From CAVVNP01 sp963800235 (GTDB lineage Bacteria; Actinomycetota; Acidimicrobiia; Acidimicrobiales; Iamiaceae): 64,000 bases of DNA. The notes below the pieces were generated by a model. That model saw nothing but the letters and a program-made list of their open reading frames with translations. It searched no databases and was not told the DNA's origin. Positions 1 to 7,992 of the stretch are shown here, piece by piece. A program made the translations under genes and the position numbers. The stretch spans positions 1,979,189 to 2,043,188 of the forward strand of contig CAWDAD010000001.1 of NCBI GenBank assembly GCA_963800235.1. The letters are read 5' to 3'. The first letter of the stretch is position 1; each line of letters begins with the position of its first letter.

Positions 1-1285
1 CGCACTGCTCGACCGCCGGGTGCTCGAGCAGGACGTCTTCGACCTCGGCGGGGTAGACGTTGAACCCGGACACGATGATCAGGTCCTTGGCCCGGTCGAC
101 CAGGTACAGGAAGCCGTCGTCGTCGACCACGGCCACGTCGCCGGTGCGCAGCCAGCCGTCGTCGGTGAGGGCGGCGCGGGTGGCGTCGGGGTCGTTCCAG
201 TACCCCTGGAACACGTTGGGGCCCTTGACCCAGATCTCGCCGGCGTCGCCGATCAGGGCGTCCTCGCCGTCGGCGTCGACCAGGCGGAGCTCGAGATCGG
301 GCACGGGCACGCCGATCGAGCCGGGCCGGGGCTCCAGCCCGAGCGTGGAGGTGACCACCGGCGACGCCTCGGTCAGGCCGTAGCCCTCGAGCAGGGTGAC
401 GCCGAGCCGTTCGTGGACGAGGGCGGCCACCTCCGGCGAGAGCTTGGCCGCGCCCGAGGAGGCCAGCCGCACCGTGCGCATGCGCTCGGGGGTGACGCCC
501 GGGATGGCGGCCCATGCCGACCACATGGTGGGGGCCCCGGCGACGGCGGTGACGCCGTGGTCCTCGATGGCGTCGAGGGCCGAGACCGGGTCGAAGCGCT
601 CGATCAGCAGCACCGACGCCCCCATGGTGAAGGCGGCCCCGAGCACCACGTTGAGCCCGAAGATGTGGAAGAGGGGCAGCAGCCCGAAGTTGACGTCGGC
701 GGTGGTCGCGCCCTCGTCGTCGGCCAGCATCTGGCGGACGTTGCTCGTCAGGTTGCCGTGGCTGAGCATGGCCGCCTTCGGCCGGCCGGCGGTGCCGCTG
801 GTGAAGACGAGGACGGCCAGGTCGTCGGCGTCGCGCTCGACGAGCGGGGTCGGATCGGCGGCGAGGAGGTCGTCGAGGACGAGGGCGTCGTCGAGGCCCT
901 CGCGGTCGCTCACCACCACGTGCTCGAGCGCCGGGCAGCGCGACCGGTCGAGGAGGCCCACCCCCTTGCGGGCCGACGGCCCGACGATCACCGCCCGAGC
1001 GCCGACGATGGCGAGCTCGCTCTCGAGCTCGCGCGCCGGGCTGGTCGGGTTGAGCGGGGTGGCCACGTAGCCGGCGCCGAGCACCGCCAGGTACGAGACG
1101 ACGAAGTACCAGTTGTTGGCGCAGACGATGCCGACGCGGTCACCCGGATCGAGTCCGAGGCCGCTGAGCCCGCCCCGCAGACCGGCGACCTGGCGCCGCA
1201 GCTCGCCGTAGGTGGTGGTGCGACGCCGGCTGATGAGGGCGACCGCATCGTCGGGGTGGGACTCGATCATCGACGCCACGTTCAC
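1..1285 (-). CDS. Acyl-CoA synthetase (AMP-forming), 3' end outside window
   Basis: This is an ANL-superfamily ligase that activates a carboxylic acid as acyl-AMP and then acyl-CoA. About 428 codons are visible; the C-terminus lies beyond the left edge. The AMP-binding P-loop FTSGTAGRPKAAMLSHGN lies near residues 161-178. The adenylate-binding GYGLTEASP and the hinge region with GWLRTGDVAVVDDDGF and KDLIIVSGFNVYPAEVED follow. The GTG at 1285 is chosen because it sits just before the first conserved segment; an ATG five codons downstream is possible. The gene is divergent from the lipase at 1427. The chain length of the substrate cannot be read from the sequence. The overall architecture is closest to long-chain fatty-acid CoA ligases. 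Confidence 0.9.
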   Translation of the reverse strand, partial: MNVASMIESHPDDAVALISRRRTTTYGELRRQVAGLRGGLSGLGLDPGDRVGIVCANNWYFVVSYLAVLGAGYVATPLNPTSPARELESELAIVGARAVIVGPSARKGVGLLDRSRCPALEHVVVSDREGLDDALVLDDLLAADPTPLVERDADDLAVLVFTSGTAGRPKAAMLSHGNLTSNVRQMLADDEGATTADVNFGLLPLFHIFGLNVVLGAAFTMGASVLLIERFDPVSALDAIEDHGVTAVAGAPTMWSAWAAIPGVTPERMRTVRLASSGAAKLSPEVAALVHERLGVTLLEGYGLTEASPVVTSTLGLEPRPGSIGVPVPDLELRLVDADGEDALIGDAGEIWVKGPNVFQGYWNDPDATRAALTDDGWLRTGDVAVVDDDGFLYLVDRAKDLIIVSGFNVYPAEVEDVLLEHPAVEQC

Positions 1286-1358
1286 GGGGGAAGCGTGGCA
1301 CACCGCTCCGAGGGTCGGTGCCGCCGGACGAGCTCCGCCTGCCCGGCACCGGTGACCC

Positions 1359-1388
1359 TGGACACCGATCGGAGGGCGCCGGTATCGT
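1359..1388 (+). promoter_or_regulatory. Putative sigma-70-type promoter of the lipase gene
   Basis: TGGACA (1359-1364, 5 of 6 against TTGACA) and TATCGT (1383-1388) are separated by 18 bases. They lie upstream of a clear CAGGAGG ribosome binding site at 1414-1420 and the ATG at 1427. This is pattern evidence only. Confidence 0.45.
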
Positions 1389-1426
1389 CCGCGGTCCGAG
1401 CCGGACCGCGCCACAGGAGGCGACAC

Positions 1427-2371
1427 ATGGGGGGAACCGCTCGTCGGATCGGGCAGGCGGCGCGCCGACCCCGGGGGCTCGGCGCCCTCGTGGTCGTCCT
1501 GGCCTGGCTGCTCGCGAGCTGCAACGGGGGCGGCGGCGGCCTGCCGGTCGTCTACTCCTTCCCCGCGGCCCTGGCCCGGACCGCGACCCACCCGGGCGCC
1601 TCACCGCCGGGGGCCAACGACTTCACGTGTCGGCCGAGCGCTGCGCACCCCCGTCCGGTCGTGCTGGTCCACGGCACCTTCGGCAACATGACCGACAGCT
1701 GGAACGCGCTGTCACCGCTGCTCAAGAACCAGGGCTACTGCGTGTTCGCGCTGAACTACGGCACGCCGGACCTCACCGGCCAGATCTACGGCACGTCCGA
1801 CATCCCCGCCTCCGCCCAGCAGCTCGCCGGCTTCGTCGACCAGGTGCTGGCCGCGACCGGGGCGACCAAGGTCGACATCGTCGGCCACTCCCAGGGCGGG
1901 ATGATGCCGCGCTGGTACCTGAAGTTCCTGGGCGGCGCGTCGAAGACCGGCACGCTGGTCGGCCTGGCGCCGTCCAACCACGGCACGACCCTGTTCGGGC
2001 TGGCCACCCTCGCCTCCCACTACTCGTCGCTGAGCGGCGTGATCGACGCCGGCTGCACCGCCTGCACCCAGCAGTTCGCCGGGTCGAGCTTCCTGCAGCA
2101 GCTCAACAGCGGCGGCGACACCGTGCCGGGGGTCTCGTACACGGTGATCGAGACGACCTACGACGAGGTGGTGACGCCGTACACCTCGGCCTTCCTGAGC
2201 GGTCCGTCGGTGACGAACGTCGACCTCCAGGCCCAGTGCGCGCTGGACGGCTCGGACCACCTCGGGATCATCTACGACCAGATCGCGCTGCGGGACGTGC
2301 TGAACGCACTCGACCCCGCCCACGCGGTGGCGCCGGCGTGCGTCTACGTCCCGCCGGCCATCGGCGGCTGA
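1427..2371 (+). CDS. Exported triacylglycerol lipase / esterase, alpha/beta hydrolase
   Basis: A 314-residue secreted lipase that hydrolyses ester bonds outside the membrane. The N-terminus is basic (RR clusters), then hydrophobic, ending in LLASC with Cys at about residue 32, a lipobox, so the enzyme is probably a lipoprotein. VVLVHGTF (about 78-85) is the oxyanion-hole strand. GHSQGG (Ser about 155) is the nucleophile elbow. A late Asp and the His in DHLGI probably complete the triad. A CAGGAGG ribosome binding site ends 6 bases before the ATG. The family is the LipA/EstA-type secreted lipases common in actinobacteria. The natural substrate is unknown. Confidence 0.88.
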   Translation: MGGTARRIGQAARRPRGLGALVVVLAWLLASCNGGGGGLPVVYSFPAALARTATHPGASPPGANDFTCRPSAAHPRPVVLVHGTFGNMTDSWNALSPLLKNQGYCVFALNYGTPDLTGQIYGTSDIPASAQQLAGFVDQVLAATGATKVDIVGHSQGGMMPRWYLKFLGGASKTGTLVGLAPSNHGTTLFGLATLASHYSSLSGVIDAGCTACTQQFAGSSFLQQLNSGGDTVPGVSYTVIETTYDEVVTPYTSAFLSGPSVTNVDLQAQCALDGSDHLGIIYDQIALRDVLNALDPAHAVAPACVYVPPAIGG

Positions 2372-2416
2372 GCGAGGCCGTCGCTCCCCCGGCCCGCTCG
2401 GGCGAGACTGACGCCC

Positions 2417-3370
2417 GTGCCGCCGACGATCACGACCACCGACCTCACCCGGAGCTTCGGTGAGCACCGGGCCGTCGACGGGTTGACCATCGAGGCCGAC
2501 CGGGGCGAGGTGCTCGTCCTGCTCGGTCCCAACGGGGCGGGCAAGACCACCACCGTGCGGCTGCTGAACGGGGTGCTCGAGCCCGACGCCGGCCACGTCC
2601 GGGTGCTCGACCTCGACCCGTCCCGGTCCGGCGACGAGATCCGGGCCCGCACGGGCGTGCTGACCGAGAACGCCGGCGTCGACGAGCGGTTCACGGCGCT
2701 GGAGAACCTGCTGTTCGTGGCCCGCCTGCGGGGGATGGACCCGGACGACGCGCGTCGACGGGCGTCCGAGATGCTCGGGCGGTTCGGCATGGGCGAGCGG
2801 GCCGACGACCGCGTCCAGGGGTTCTCGACCGGGCAGCGCAAGCGCGTCGCGCTGGCCCGGGCGCTGCTCCACGACCCCGAGGTGCTCTTCCTCGACGAGC
2901 CCACCTCCGGGCTCGACCCGGCGGCGACCCGGGACGTGCTGGACCTGATCGGCTCGCTGGCCTCGGAGCGGGGACGGACCGTGGTGCTCTGCACCCACTT
3001 CCTGAACGAGGCGAGCAAGCTGGCCCACCGGGTCGCCGTGCTGCACCAGGGCCGGCTGCAGGCGTTCGGCTCGCAGAGCGAGATCGCGTCCACGCTGTGG
3101 TCGGGCGTCGACGCGGTGGTCGACCTCGGCCAGGCGGCGGCCCCCGCCACCCTCGACGCCCTGCGCGTGCTGCCCGGTGTGCGGGCGGCGGCCCCCACCG
3201 GCCTCGGGGTGCGGGTCACCGTGGACGGTCGCGCCGTGCTGCCGTCGGTCGTCGCCGCCCTGGTCGGGCTCGGGCTGCCGGTGTACGAGGCGGAGCTGCG
3301 GGAGCCGACCCTCGAGGACATCTACTTCGCCATCGAGTCGCAGGTCGCCGAGCGGGAGCTGCTGGCGTGA
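2417..3370 (+). CDS. ABC transporter ATP-binding protein (NatA-like)
   Basis: A 317-residue cytoplasmic ATPase of an ABC-2-type exporter. Walker A GPNGAGKTT, signature FSTGQRKRVALARALL, Walker B VLFLDEPTSGLDP and the H-loop CTHF are all present in order. The C-terminal 90 residues are the extra domain typical of NatA/CcmA-like exporters. The start is GTG at 2417, 45 bases after the lipase. The stop overlaps the start of the permease by four bases (GTGA), so the two are translationally coupled. The transported substrate cannot be deduced; Na+ or drug export is usual for the family. Confidence 0.92.
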   Translation: MPPTITTTDLTRSFGEHRAVDGLTIEADRGEVLVLLGPNGAGKTTTVRLLNGVLEPDAGHVRVLDLDPSRSGDEIRARTGVLTENAGVDERFTALENLLFVARLRGMDPDDARRRASEMLGRFGMGERADDRVQGFSTGQRKRVALARALLHDPEVLFLDEPTSGLDPAATRDVLDLIGSLASERGRTVVLCTHFLNEASKLAHRVAVLHQGRLQAFGSQSEIASTLWSGVDAVVDLGQAAAPATLDALRVLPGVRAAAPTGLGVRVTVDGRAVLPSVVAALVGLGLPVYEAELREPTLEDIYFAIESQVAERELLA

Positions 3371-4203
3371 CCGCCGCGGCCCGCCCCGAGCGCCACCCCG
3401 TCGACCGGGCTGCGGTGGCCACGGTGTTCAAGCGCGACCTCACCGCCATCCTCCGCTCGCGGGCGGTCATGCTGCCGATGCTGATCGTGCCGTTCCTGCT
3501 GCTGGTGCTGCTGCCGATCGCGGTGGGCATCGCCGCCGGGCACACCCAGAACTTCGACGTGAGCCAGGTGCTCGACCACCTGCCCGGGCAGCTCGCCGCC
3601 CCCATCCGGGCGTACCCGGTCCGCCAGCAGCTCGTCGTGATGGTGCTCGGCTTCCTGGTCGCCCCGCTCTTCATGGTCGTGCCGCTGATGGTGAGCGCGG
3701 TGCTGTCGGCCGACGCCTTCGCCGGGGAGAAGGAGCGCAAGACGCTGGAGTCGCTGCTGCACCTGCCCATCCGGGAGCGGGACCTCTTCCTGGCCAAGCT
3801 CCTCGGCGCCCTGGTCCCCTCGATCGGGATCTCGTGGATCGGCTTCGCCCTCTTCTGCGTGGCGTCCAACGCCGCCGCCTGGCCGGTGATGCACCAGGTC
3901 TTCCTGCCGACCGGGCAGTGGCTGGTGCTCATCTTCTGGGTCGCTCCTGCGGTCGCCACCGCCGGCCAGGGGATCATGGTCCGCATCTCGGCCAGGGCCC
4001 GCACGACCCAGGAGGCCAACCAGCTCGGGGGCACCGTCATCCTCCCGCTGGTGGTGCTGGCGGTCGGCCAGACCACCACGCTGCTCGTCGCCTCGGTGCC
4101 GGTCGCCATGGCCGTCGGCGCCGTCATCTGGGCGCTGGCGCTCTGGCTCTACGTCCGCGGCGCCCGCCGCTACACCCGCGAGCGCCTCGCGCCCGGCATC
4201 TGA
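3367..4203 (+). CDS. ABC-2 transporter permease (NatB-like)
   Basis: A 278-residue integral membrane partner of the preceding ATPase. An N-terminal helix (about 36-60) is followed by an extracytoplasmic loop and then about five more hydrophobic segments. The segment ADAFAGEKERKTLESLLHLP is the conserved cytoplasmic coupling region of NatB/ABC-2 permeases. The start is the GTG inside the GTGA overlap with the ATPase gene, so both are expected from one mRNA. It ends 43 bases from the stop of the convergent leftward operon. Confidence 0.9.
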   Translation: MTAAARPERHPVDRAAVATVFKRDLTAILRSRAVMLPMLIVPFLLLVLLPIAVGIAAGHTQNFDVSQVLDHLPGQLAAPIRAYPVRQQLVVMVLGFLVAPLFMVVPLMVSAVLSADAFAGEKERKTLESLLHLPIRERDLFLAKLLGALVPSIGISWIGFALFCVASNAAAWPVMHQVFLPTGQWLVLIFWVAPAVATAGQGIMVRISARARTTQEANQLGGTVILPLVVLAVGQTTTLLVASVPVAMAVGAVIWALALWLYVRGARRYTRERLAPGI

Positions 4204-4246
4204 GCCCACCGGGTCGGCCGAGCCCATCCGGCCCGGACCGTCGGGG

Positions 4247-4333
4247 TCAGCGCAGGAAGACGAGCTGGATGGTGGCGGCCAGCAGGATCATGGCCAGCAG
4301 GAGCGCCAGCACGATGGTGGTGCCCGGCCTCAC
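4247..4333 (-). CDS. 28-residue single-pass membrane microprotein
   Basis: This ORF encodes 28 residues: a short charged start (VRPG), a hydrophobic stretch of about 20 residues (IVLALLLAMILLAATIQLVF) and a terminal LR. Its GTG start overlaps the TGA of the SAM-cleaving enzyme gene in a GTGA, the same coupling used by several accepted gene pairs in this window. Seen directly: the ORF, the coupling and the hydrophobic helix. Inferred: that it is translated and inserts in the membrane. It matches no family that I recognise, and it is too short for most gene finders. Confidence 0.5.
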   Translation of the reverse strand: MRPGTTIVLALLLAMILLAATIQLVFLR

Positions 4334-5232
4334 GTCGACCCCGCCCGGTCGGTCGGCCGGATCCCCGTCGACCCGCCCGGCCGGCGCCCGAGCGCCACCG
4401 GGGTGGGCGGCACCCCCGCCTCGTCGCCGTCGAGGCGACCCAGCGTCACCTGGGTGCCGGCGGCCAGGTGCAGCTCCCCCGCCGCCGACCGGCGATCCAG
4501 GGCGAGCGACAGCACCCCGTAGGCGTCGACCACCAGGCCCAGCTCGCCGGGACCCAGCTCGTCGTAGGCGTCGGCGAGGACGGCGCTGCGGGTGCCGCCC
4601 TCCCACCGGGCCTGCACCCGGTCGCCCCAGCCCTCGAGGTCGTCCGGCCCGACGTTCAGCTGGGCGTTGCCGAAGTGGTCGACCCACAGGACCTCGGCGA
4701 GCAGCTCGCCGTCCTCCTCGCGGGCCACCGGGAGCACCCCGGGCAGCAGTAGGGCGGGATCGACCGCCGGGCCCAGGTCCTCGAGCGGGACGCCGGCGCA
4801 CAGGTGGGCGGCGGCCGGGGCGAAGACGTCCCGGCCGTCGAAGGTCTTGCCGGGGCCGGCGAGCCGGTAGTCGGGGTTGGCGAGCTCGACCGCCCGGCTG
4901 GCCCCGCCGACCATCGCCACCGCGGGGGCGAGCAGGCCGTTGTCGGGACCGACCAGCACGGACTGGCCGTCGCCGACCTCGATGGCGACCGCCTTGCGGG
5001 AGGTGCCGACGCCCGGATCGACCACCGCCAGCACGACCCCGGGGTTCAGGTAGGCGGCGCTGCGCGCCAGGGTGAGCGAGCCGGCCCGGACGTCGTGGGG
5101 CGGCACGTGGTGGGTCACGTCGATCACCGGCACGTCGGGGGCGATGCCGCGGATGACCGCCTTGACGACCCCGACGAACTCGTCGGTGGTGCCGTAGTCG
5201 GAGAGGAAGGAGATGGTGTCGAACCCGGCCAT
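4330..5232 (-). CDS. SAM hydrolase / SAM:hydroxide adenosyltransferase (DUF62 family)
   Basis: A 300-residue enzyme of the fluorinase/chlorinase fold that cleaves S-adenosylmethionine to adenosine and methionine using water. Diagnostic segments are DYGTTDEFVGVVKAVI near the N-terminus, VDPGVGTSRKAVA, GPDNGLLAP and DHFGNAQLN. The length is slightly above the usual 260-280. It lies 10 bases downstream of the small HTH gene and is coupled to the microprotein downstream. The physiological purpose of these enzymes is poorly known. The family also includes halogenases, but the length and the lack of an obvious halogenase insertion favour the hydroxide enzyme. Confidence 0.88.
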   Translation of the reverse strand: MAGFDTISFLSDYGTTDEFVGVVKAVIRGIAPDVPVIDVTHHVPPHDVRAGSLTLARSAAYLNPGVVLAVVDPGVGTSRKAVAIEVGDGQSVLVGPDNGLLAPAVAMVGGASRAVELANPDYRLAGPGKTFDGRDVFAPAAAHLCAGVPLEDLGPAVDPALLLPGVLPVAREEDGELLAEVLWVDHFGNAQLNVGPDDLEGWGDRVQARWEGGTRSAVLADAYDELGPGELGLVVDAYGVLSLALDRRSAAGELHLAAGTQVTLGRLDGDEAGVPPTPVALGRRPGGSTGIRPTDRAGST

Positions 5233-5242
5233 GAGGTGGGGT

Positions 5243-5437
5243 TCAGCCGGCTTCGGTGTAGCGCTGCTCCAGGTAGGCGTCGACGTCGTCCTCGCGGATG
5301 CGGTACGACTTGCCGACCCGGGCCGCCCGCAGCTCGCCGGCCTTGATCAGCCGGTAGACGGTCATGTTCGACACGCGGAGGATGGCGGCCACCTCGGCCA
5401 CCGTGAAGAACCTGGCTCGCGTCTTCTGATCGGCCAC
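5243..5437 (-). CDS. Small excisionase-like HTH DNA-binding protein (Rv0500A-like)
   Basis: A 64-residue winged-helix protein of the MerR/excisionase (HTH_17) type. FFTVAEVAAILRVSNMTVYR is the helix-turn-helix and AARVGKSYRIREDDVDAYL the wing and last helix. GTG at 5437 is chosen because an AGGAAGGGG-type ribosome binding site (about 5446-5455) lies just before it; an upstream ATG would add residues with no family match. In mycobacteria a very similar protein (Rv0500A) is also encoded directly after proC, so the linkage is conserved. The DNA target is not known. Confidence 0.88.
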   Translation of the reverse strand: MADQKTRARFFTVAEVAAILRVSNMTVYRLIKAGELRAARVGKSYRIREDDVDAYLEQRYTEAG

Positions 5438-5520
5438 CGGGCCAACCCCTTCCTCCGCTGTGCGCACCGTACCCGGTCCCCGGCTGGGGGGAAAGAGAGC
5501 CGTACGGCCCCCCGCGACGG

Positions 5521-6306
5521 TCAACCGCCGAGCTGGCGGGAGCGCTCGGTGGCGGCGGCGACGGCGTCGAGGACCGCCGCTCGGAGACCCCCGACCTCGA
5601 GGGCGCGCAGGCCCGCCGCGGTGGTGCCGCCGGGCGAGGTCACCGCCGCCCGCAGGGCGGTCGCGCCGTCGTCGGAGGCCGCCAGCAGGGTCGCGCTGCC
5701 GAGCAGCGTCTGGGTCGCCAGCGCGGTGGCGACGTCACGGGGCAGACCGACCAGCACACCGGCGTCGACCAGCGCCTCGGCCAGCAGGAACACGTACGCC
5801 GGGCCCGACCCGGACAGGCCGGTCACGGCGTCGAGCTGGGGCTCGGGCACCCGGACGACGGTGCCCACCGAGGAGAGGATGCCCTCGGCCCAGGCCAGGT
5901 CCTCGTCGCCGGCCGCCTCGCCGCCGGCGATGGCCGAGGCGCCCTGGCCGACCAGGGCCGGGGTGTTGGGCATGGCCCGCACGACCGGGACGCCGGGACC
6001 GGCCGCCTCCTGCAGCGACGCGAGGGTGACCCCGGCGGCGATGGAGAGCACCCGGCCGGCACCGGCCGCGACCGCCTCCCGGCACCCCGACGCGGCGTCG
6101 GCCGGCTTGAGGGCCACCACCGCGCCGTCCGCCGCGACCGGCTCGGCCGAGACGCCGACCCCGTGCTCCGCCCGCAGCTCGTCGCGGCGCGTCGGGTCGA
6201 TCTCCGCCACGACCAGCTCGGACGCCTCGGCCCAGCCGGCATCGAGGAGACCACCGACCAGGGCGGCGCCCATGCGGCCGCCCCCGATCACCACCAGTCG
6301 AGCCAT
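5521..6306 (-). CDS. proC: Pyrroline-5-carboxylate reductase
   Basis: The last step of proline biosynthesis: NAD(P)H-dependent reduction of 1-pyrroline-5-carboxylate to proline in the cytosol. The protein has 261 residues, the usual length. The N-terminal Rossmann motif is VIGGGRMGAALVGGLL. The C-terminal dimerisation and active-site region carries LSGSGPAYVFLLAEALVDAG and TSPGGTTAAGL. It stands at the head of the group with the HTH and SAM-cleaving genes, 84 bases upstream of the HTH gene. The 3' neighbour order matches mycobacteria only for the HTH gene. Confidence 0.95.
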   Translation of the reverse strand: MARLVVIGGGRMGAALVGGLLDAGWAEASELVVAEIDPTRRDELRAEHGVGVSAEPVAADGAVVALKPADAASGCREAVAAGAGRVLSIAAGVTLASLQEAAGPGVPVVRAMPNTPALVGQGASAIAGGEAAGDEDLAWAEGILSSVGTVVRVPEPQLDAVTGLSGSGPAYVFLLAEALVDAGVLVGLPRDVATALATQTLLGSATLLAASDDGATALRAAVTSPGGTTAAGLRALEVGGLRAAVLDAVAAATERSRQLGG

Positions 6307-6354
6307 GCGGGGAACCCTAGGGGTCCGTCGGGGGCGGGCCGGCGGCTCGCCGGC

Positions 6355-7272
6355 TCAGCGCTGGCGGTCGGCCAGGGCCAGGCTCAGGTCGTCGATCATC
6401 CACTGGTCGACCCGGCTGCCGATCGACACCAGGACCAGGAAGCTGACGGTGCGGCCCGTGCGGATCGGGCTGATCAGCGCGTCGACCTTCTGGCGCGTGT
6501 CCCCGCCGGTGGGATCGGCCGAGGTCAGCGCCCCCCGGAACCAGACCGACTGCTCGCCCCGCGCCGGCAGGCCGGCGACCAGCGACAGCGGCTCGTAGGC
6601 GGGGTCGACGAGCTGGCCGAAGAAGGCCACGACCCGGGAGGCGCACTGGCCGAACTGGGCGGTCGAAGCGCCGTCGAGCACCCGCTTGGCCACGTCGGCG
6701 TCCGGGTACACGGCGGTGGTCGACAGCGCCTGCACCTGCTGGTCGGGGGCGCCGAGCGACCAGTGGTCGCCGTCGACCTGGGCGACCGGCGCATCGGCGC
6801 CGGCGACCCCCCCGAGGCAGCCGAGCAGACCGCTGAACAGCCCGGTGGCCGGTCCGGCGGTGAAGCCCGCCGGGAGGTCGCCGTCGAGCAGCCGGGACTG
6901 GACGGCCTGCTGCATGGGGGTGGCGGCCGGCTGCGGCGTGGTGGGCGGCGGCAGCGACGGCACCGAGGTGGACGGGCCGGGCCCGCCGGTCGACGCCGAG
7001 GTGGTGGAGGACGGGTCGGAGGAGGGCGGGTCGGTGGCGGTGGCCGACGAGTCGCCCGCCGAGGACGAGTCCACCGAGGACGACCCGCTGTCGACGGCGA
7101 TCGCCGACGACGTCCGCGGCGAGCTGGAGGCCGAACGGCCCGATCCCGACCCGCCGCAGGCCGCGGTCAGCAGGCCGAGCACGACCAGGGCGGCGGCGGC
7201 CGCCCGGCGACGCCCCGGCGGCGCGAGCGTGCGACCGGGAGCAGCGGGGCACCCAGCGGTCCGGCTCGTCAT
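6355..7272 (-). CDS. Putative lipoprotein with Ser/Thr-rich linker, function unknown
   Basis: A 305-residue exported protein. The N-terminus is basic, then hydrophobic (AAAAALVVLGLLTAAC), with a lipobox Cys at residue 39. Residues 40-115 are almost only Ser, Thr, Asp, Gly and Pro, a disordered tether. The C-terminal 190 residues form a compact domain with two cysteines in the LLGCLGG and GQCASRV segments and a strand-rich end (RTVSFLVLVSIGS). The ATG at 7272 has a GAGGAGG ribosome binding site 11 bases upstream. The globular part resembles actinobacterial extracellular sensor-like domains, but I do not recognise a specific family. Confidence 0.72.
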   Translation of the reverse strand: MTSRTAGCPAAPGRTLAPPGRRRAAAAALVVLGLLTAACGGSGSGRSASSSPRTSSAIAVDSGSSSVDSSSAGDSSATATDPPSSDPSSTTSASTGGPGPSTSVPSLPPPTTPQPAATPMQQAVQSRLLDGDLPAGFTAGPATGLFSGLLGCLGGVAGADAPVAQVDGDHWSLGAPDQQVQALSTTAVYPDADVAKRVLDGASTAQFGQCASRVVAFFGQLVDPAYEPLSLVAGLPARGEQSVWFRGALTSADPTGGDTRQKVDALISPIRTGRTVSFLVLVSIGSRVDQWMIDDLSLALADRQR

Positions 7273-7485
7273 CGTGGGGTCGACCTCCTCACCATCGGGA
7301 TGCCGGGCGACGCTACCGAGGTGCACCGTCCGACTGTGGTCGTCCCCATCGGCCGATGCGCGCCGGGAAGGAGGCTCGGGCACCCGTCTTCCCCGACCGG
7401 CGTTCCGTCGCCTCCATCCCGACCGGACCGTCGTACCCGCAGAGATCACGAAGAACACCGAGAGTTGATCGGCGAGCGGTCGAGA

Positions 7486-7947
7486 TCAGCTGAAGTGCGA
7501 GGCGAAGCCGATGCGCAGCGCCGGGCGGAAGAACTGCTCGACGTAGGCGTACATCGACCCGAGGATGCGGTCGAGCTCGTCGTCGGCGATGGCGTCGACC
7601 GACAGCTGGCCGACCAGGAACACCGCGTCCTCCGCGCCGATGGCGAAGGCGGCGCCGTACAGCTTCAGGTTCCGTCGGAGCAGGTGCTCGAAGAAGCGCT
7701 CGAGGTTCTCCTCGGGCGCCGGCATCACGTAGGTCTCGTAGTGCAGGGTGCGCTGGCGGAGGGTGAACCAGACGGTGAAGGTCTGCTTCTCCTCGCCGGC
7801 CAGACGGACGAACCATCGGCGTTCGTCGGACTCGTCGCGGTCGACGGCGGCGACGGTCGGGTTCTCGGCGAGCTGGCGGTCGAGCCACCGGTCGATCTCG
7901 GCCTCGATCCGGTCGAGCTGCTGCGGTGTCGCAGGTCGGGACGCCAT
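7486..7947 (-). CDS. YbjN domain-containing protein
   Basis: A 153-residue cytoplasmic protein of the YbjN / type III secretion chaperone-like fold. Features are an amphipathic N-terminal helix (PQQLDRIEAEIDRWL), the strand pair RRWFVRLAGEEKQTFTVWFTL and the typical YVMPAPEENLERFFEHLLRRN. A gene of this family also follows mshA in mycobacteria (Rv0487 after Rv0486), so the neighbourhood is conserved. It begins 45 bases after mshA ends. Its molecular role is not established; a chaperone or regulator is usually proposed. Confidence 0.85.
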   Translation of the reverse strand: MASRPATPQQLDRIEAEIDRWLDRQLAENPTVAAVDRDESDERRWFVRLAGEEKQTFTVWFTLRQRTLHYETYVMPAPEENLERFFEHLLRRNLKLYGAAFAIGAEDAVFLVGQLSVDAIADDELDRILGSMYAYVEQFFRPALRIGFASHFS

Positions 7948-7992
7948 GCCCGTCGACAGTACGGCACACCCGGCCGGACCGGACCTGCCGGA

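Noticed and set aside
20..2371. 783-residue plus-strand ORF
   Set aside because: Only its last 314 residues are a gene (the lipase). The rest is antisense of the acyl-CoA synthetase with low-complexity composition.
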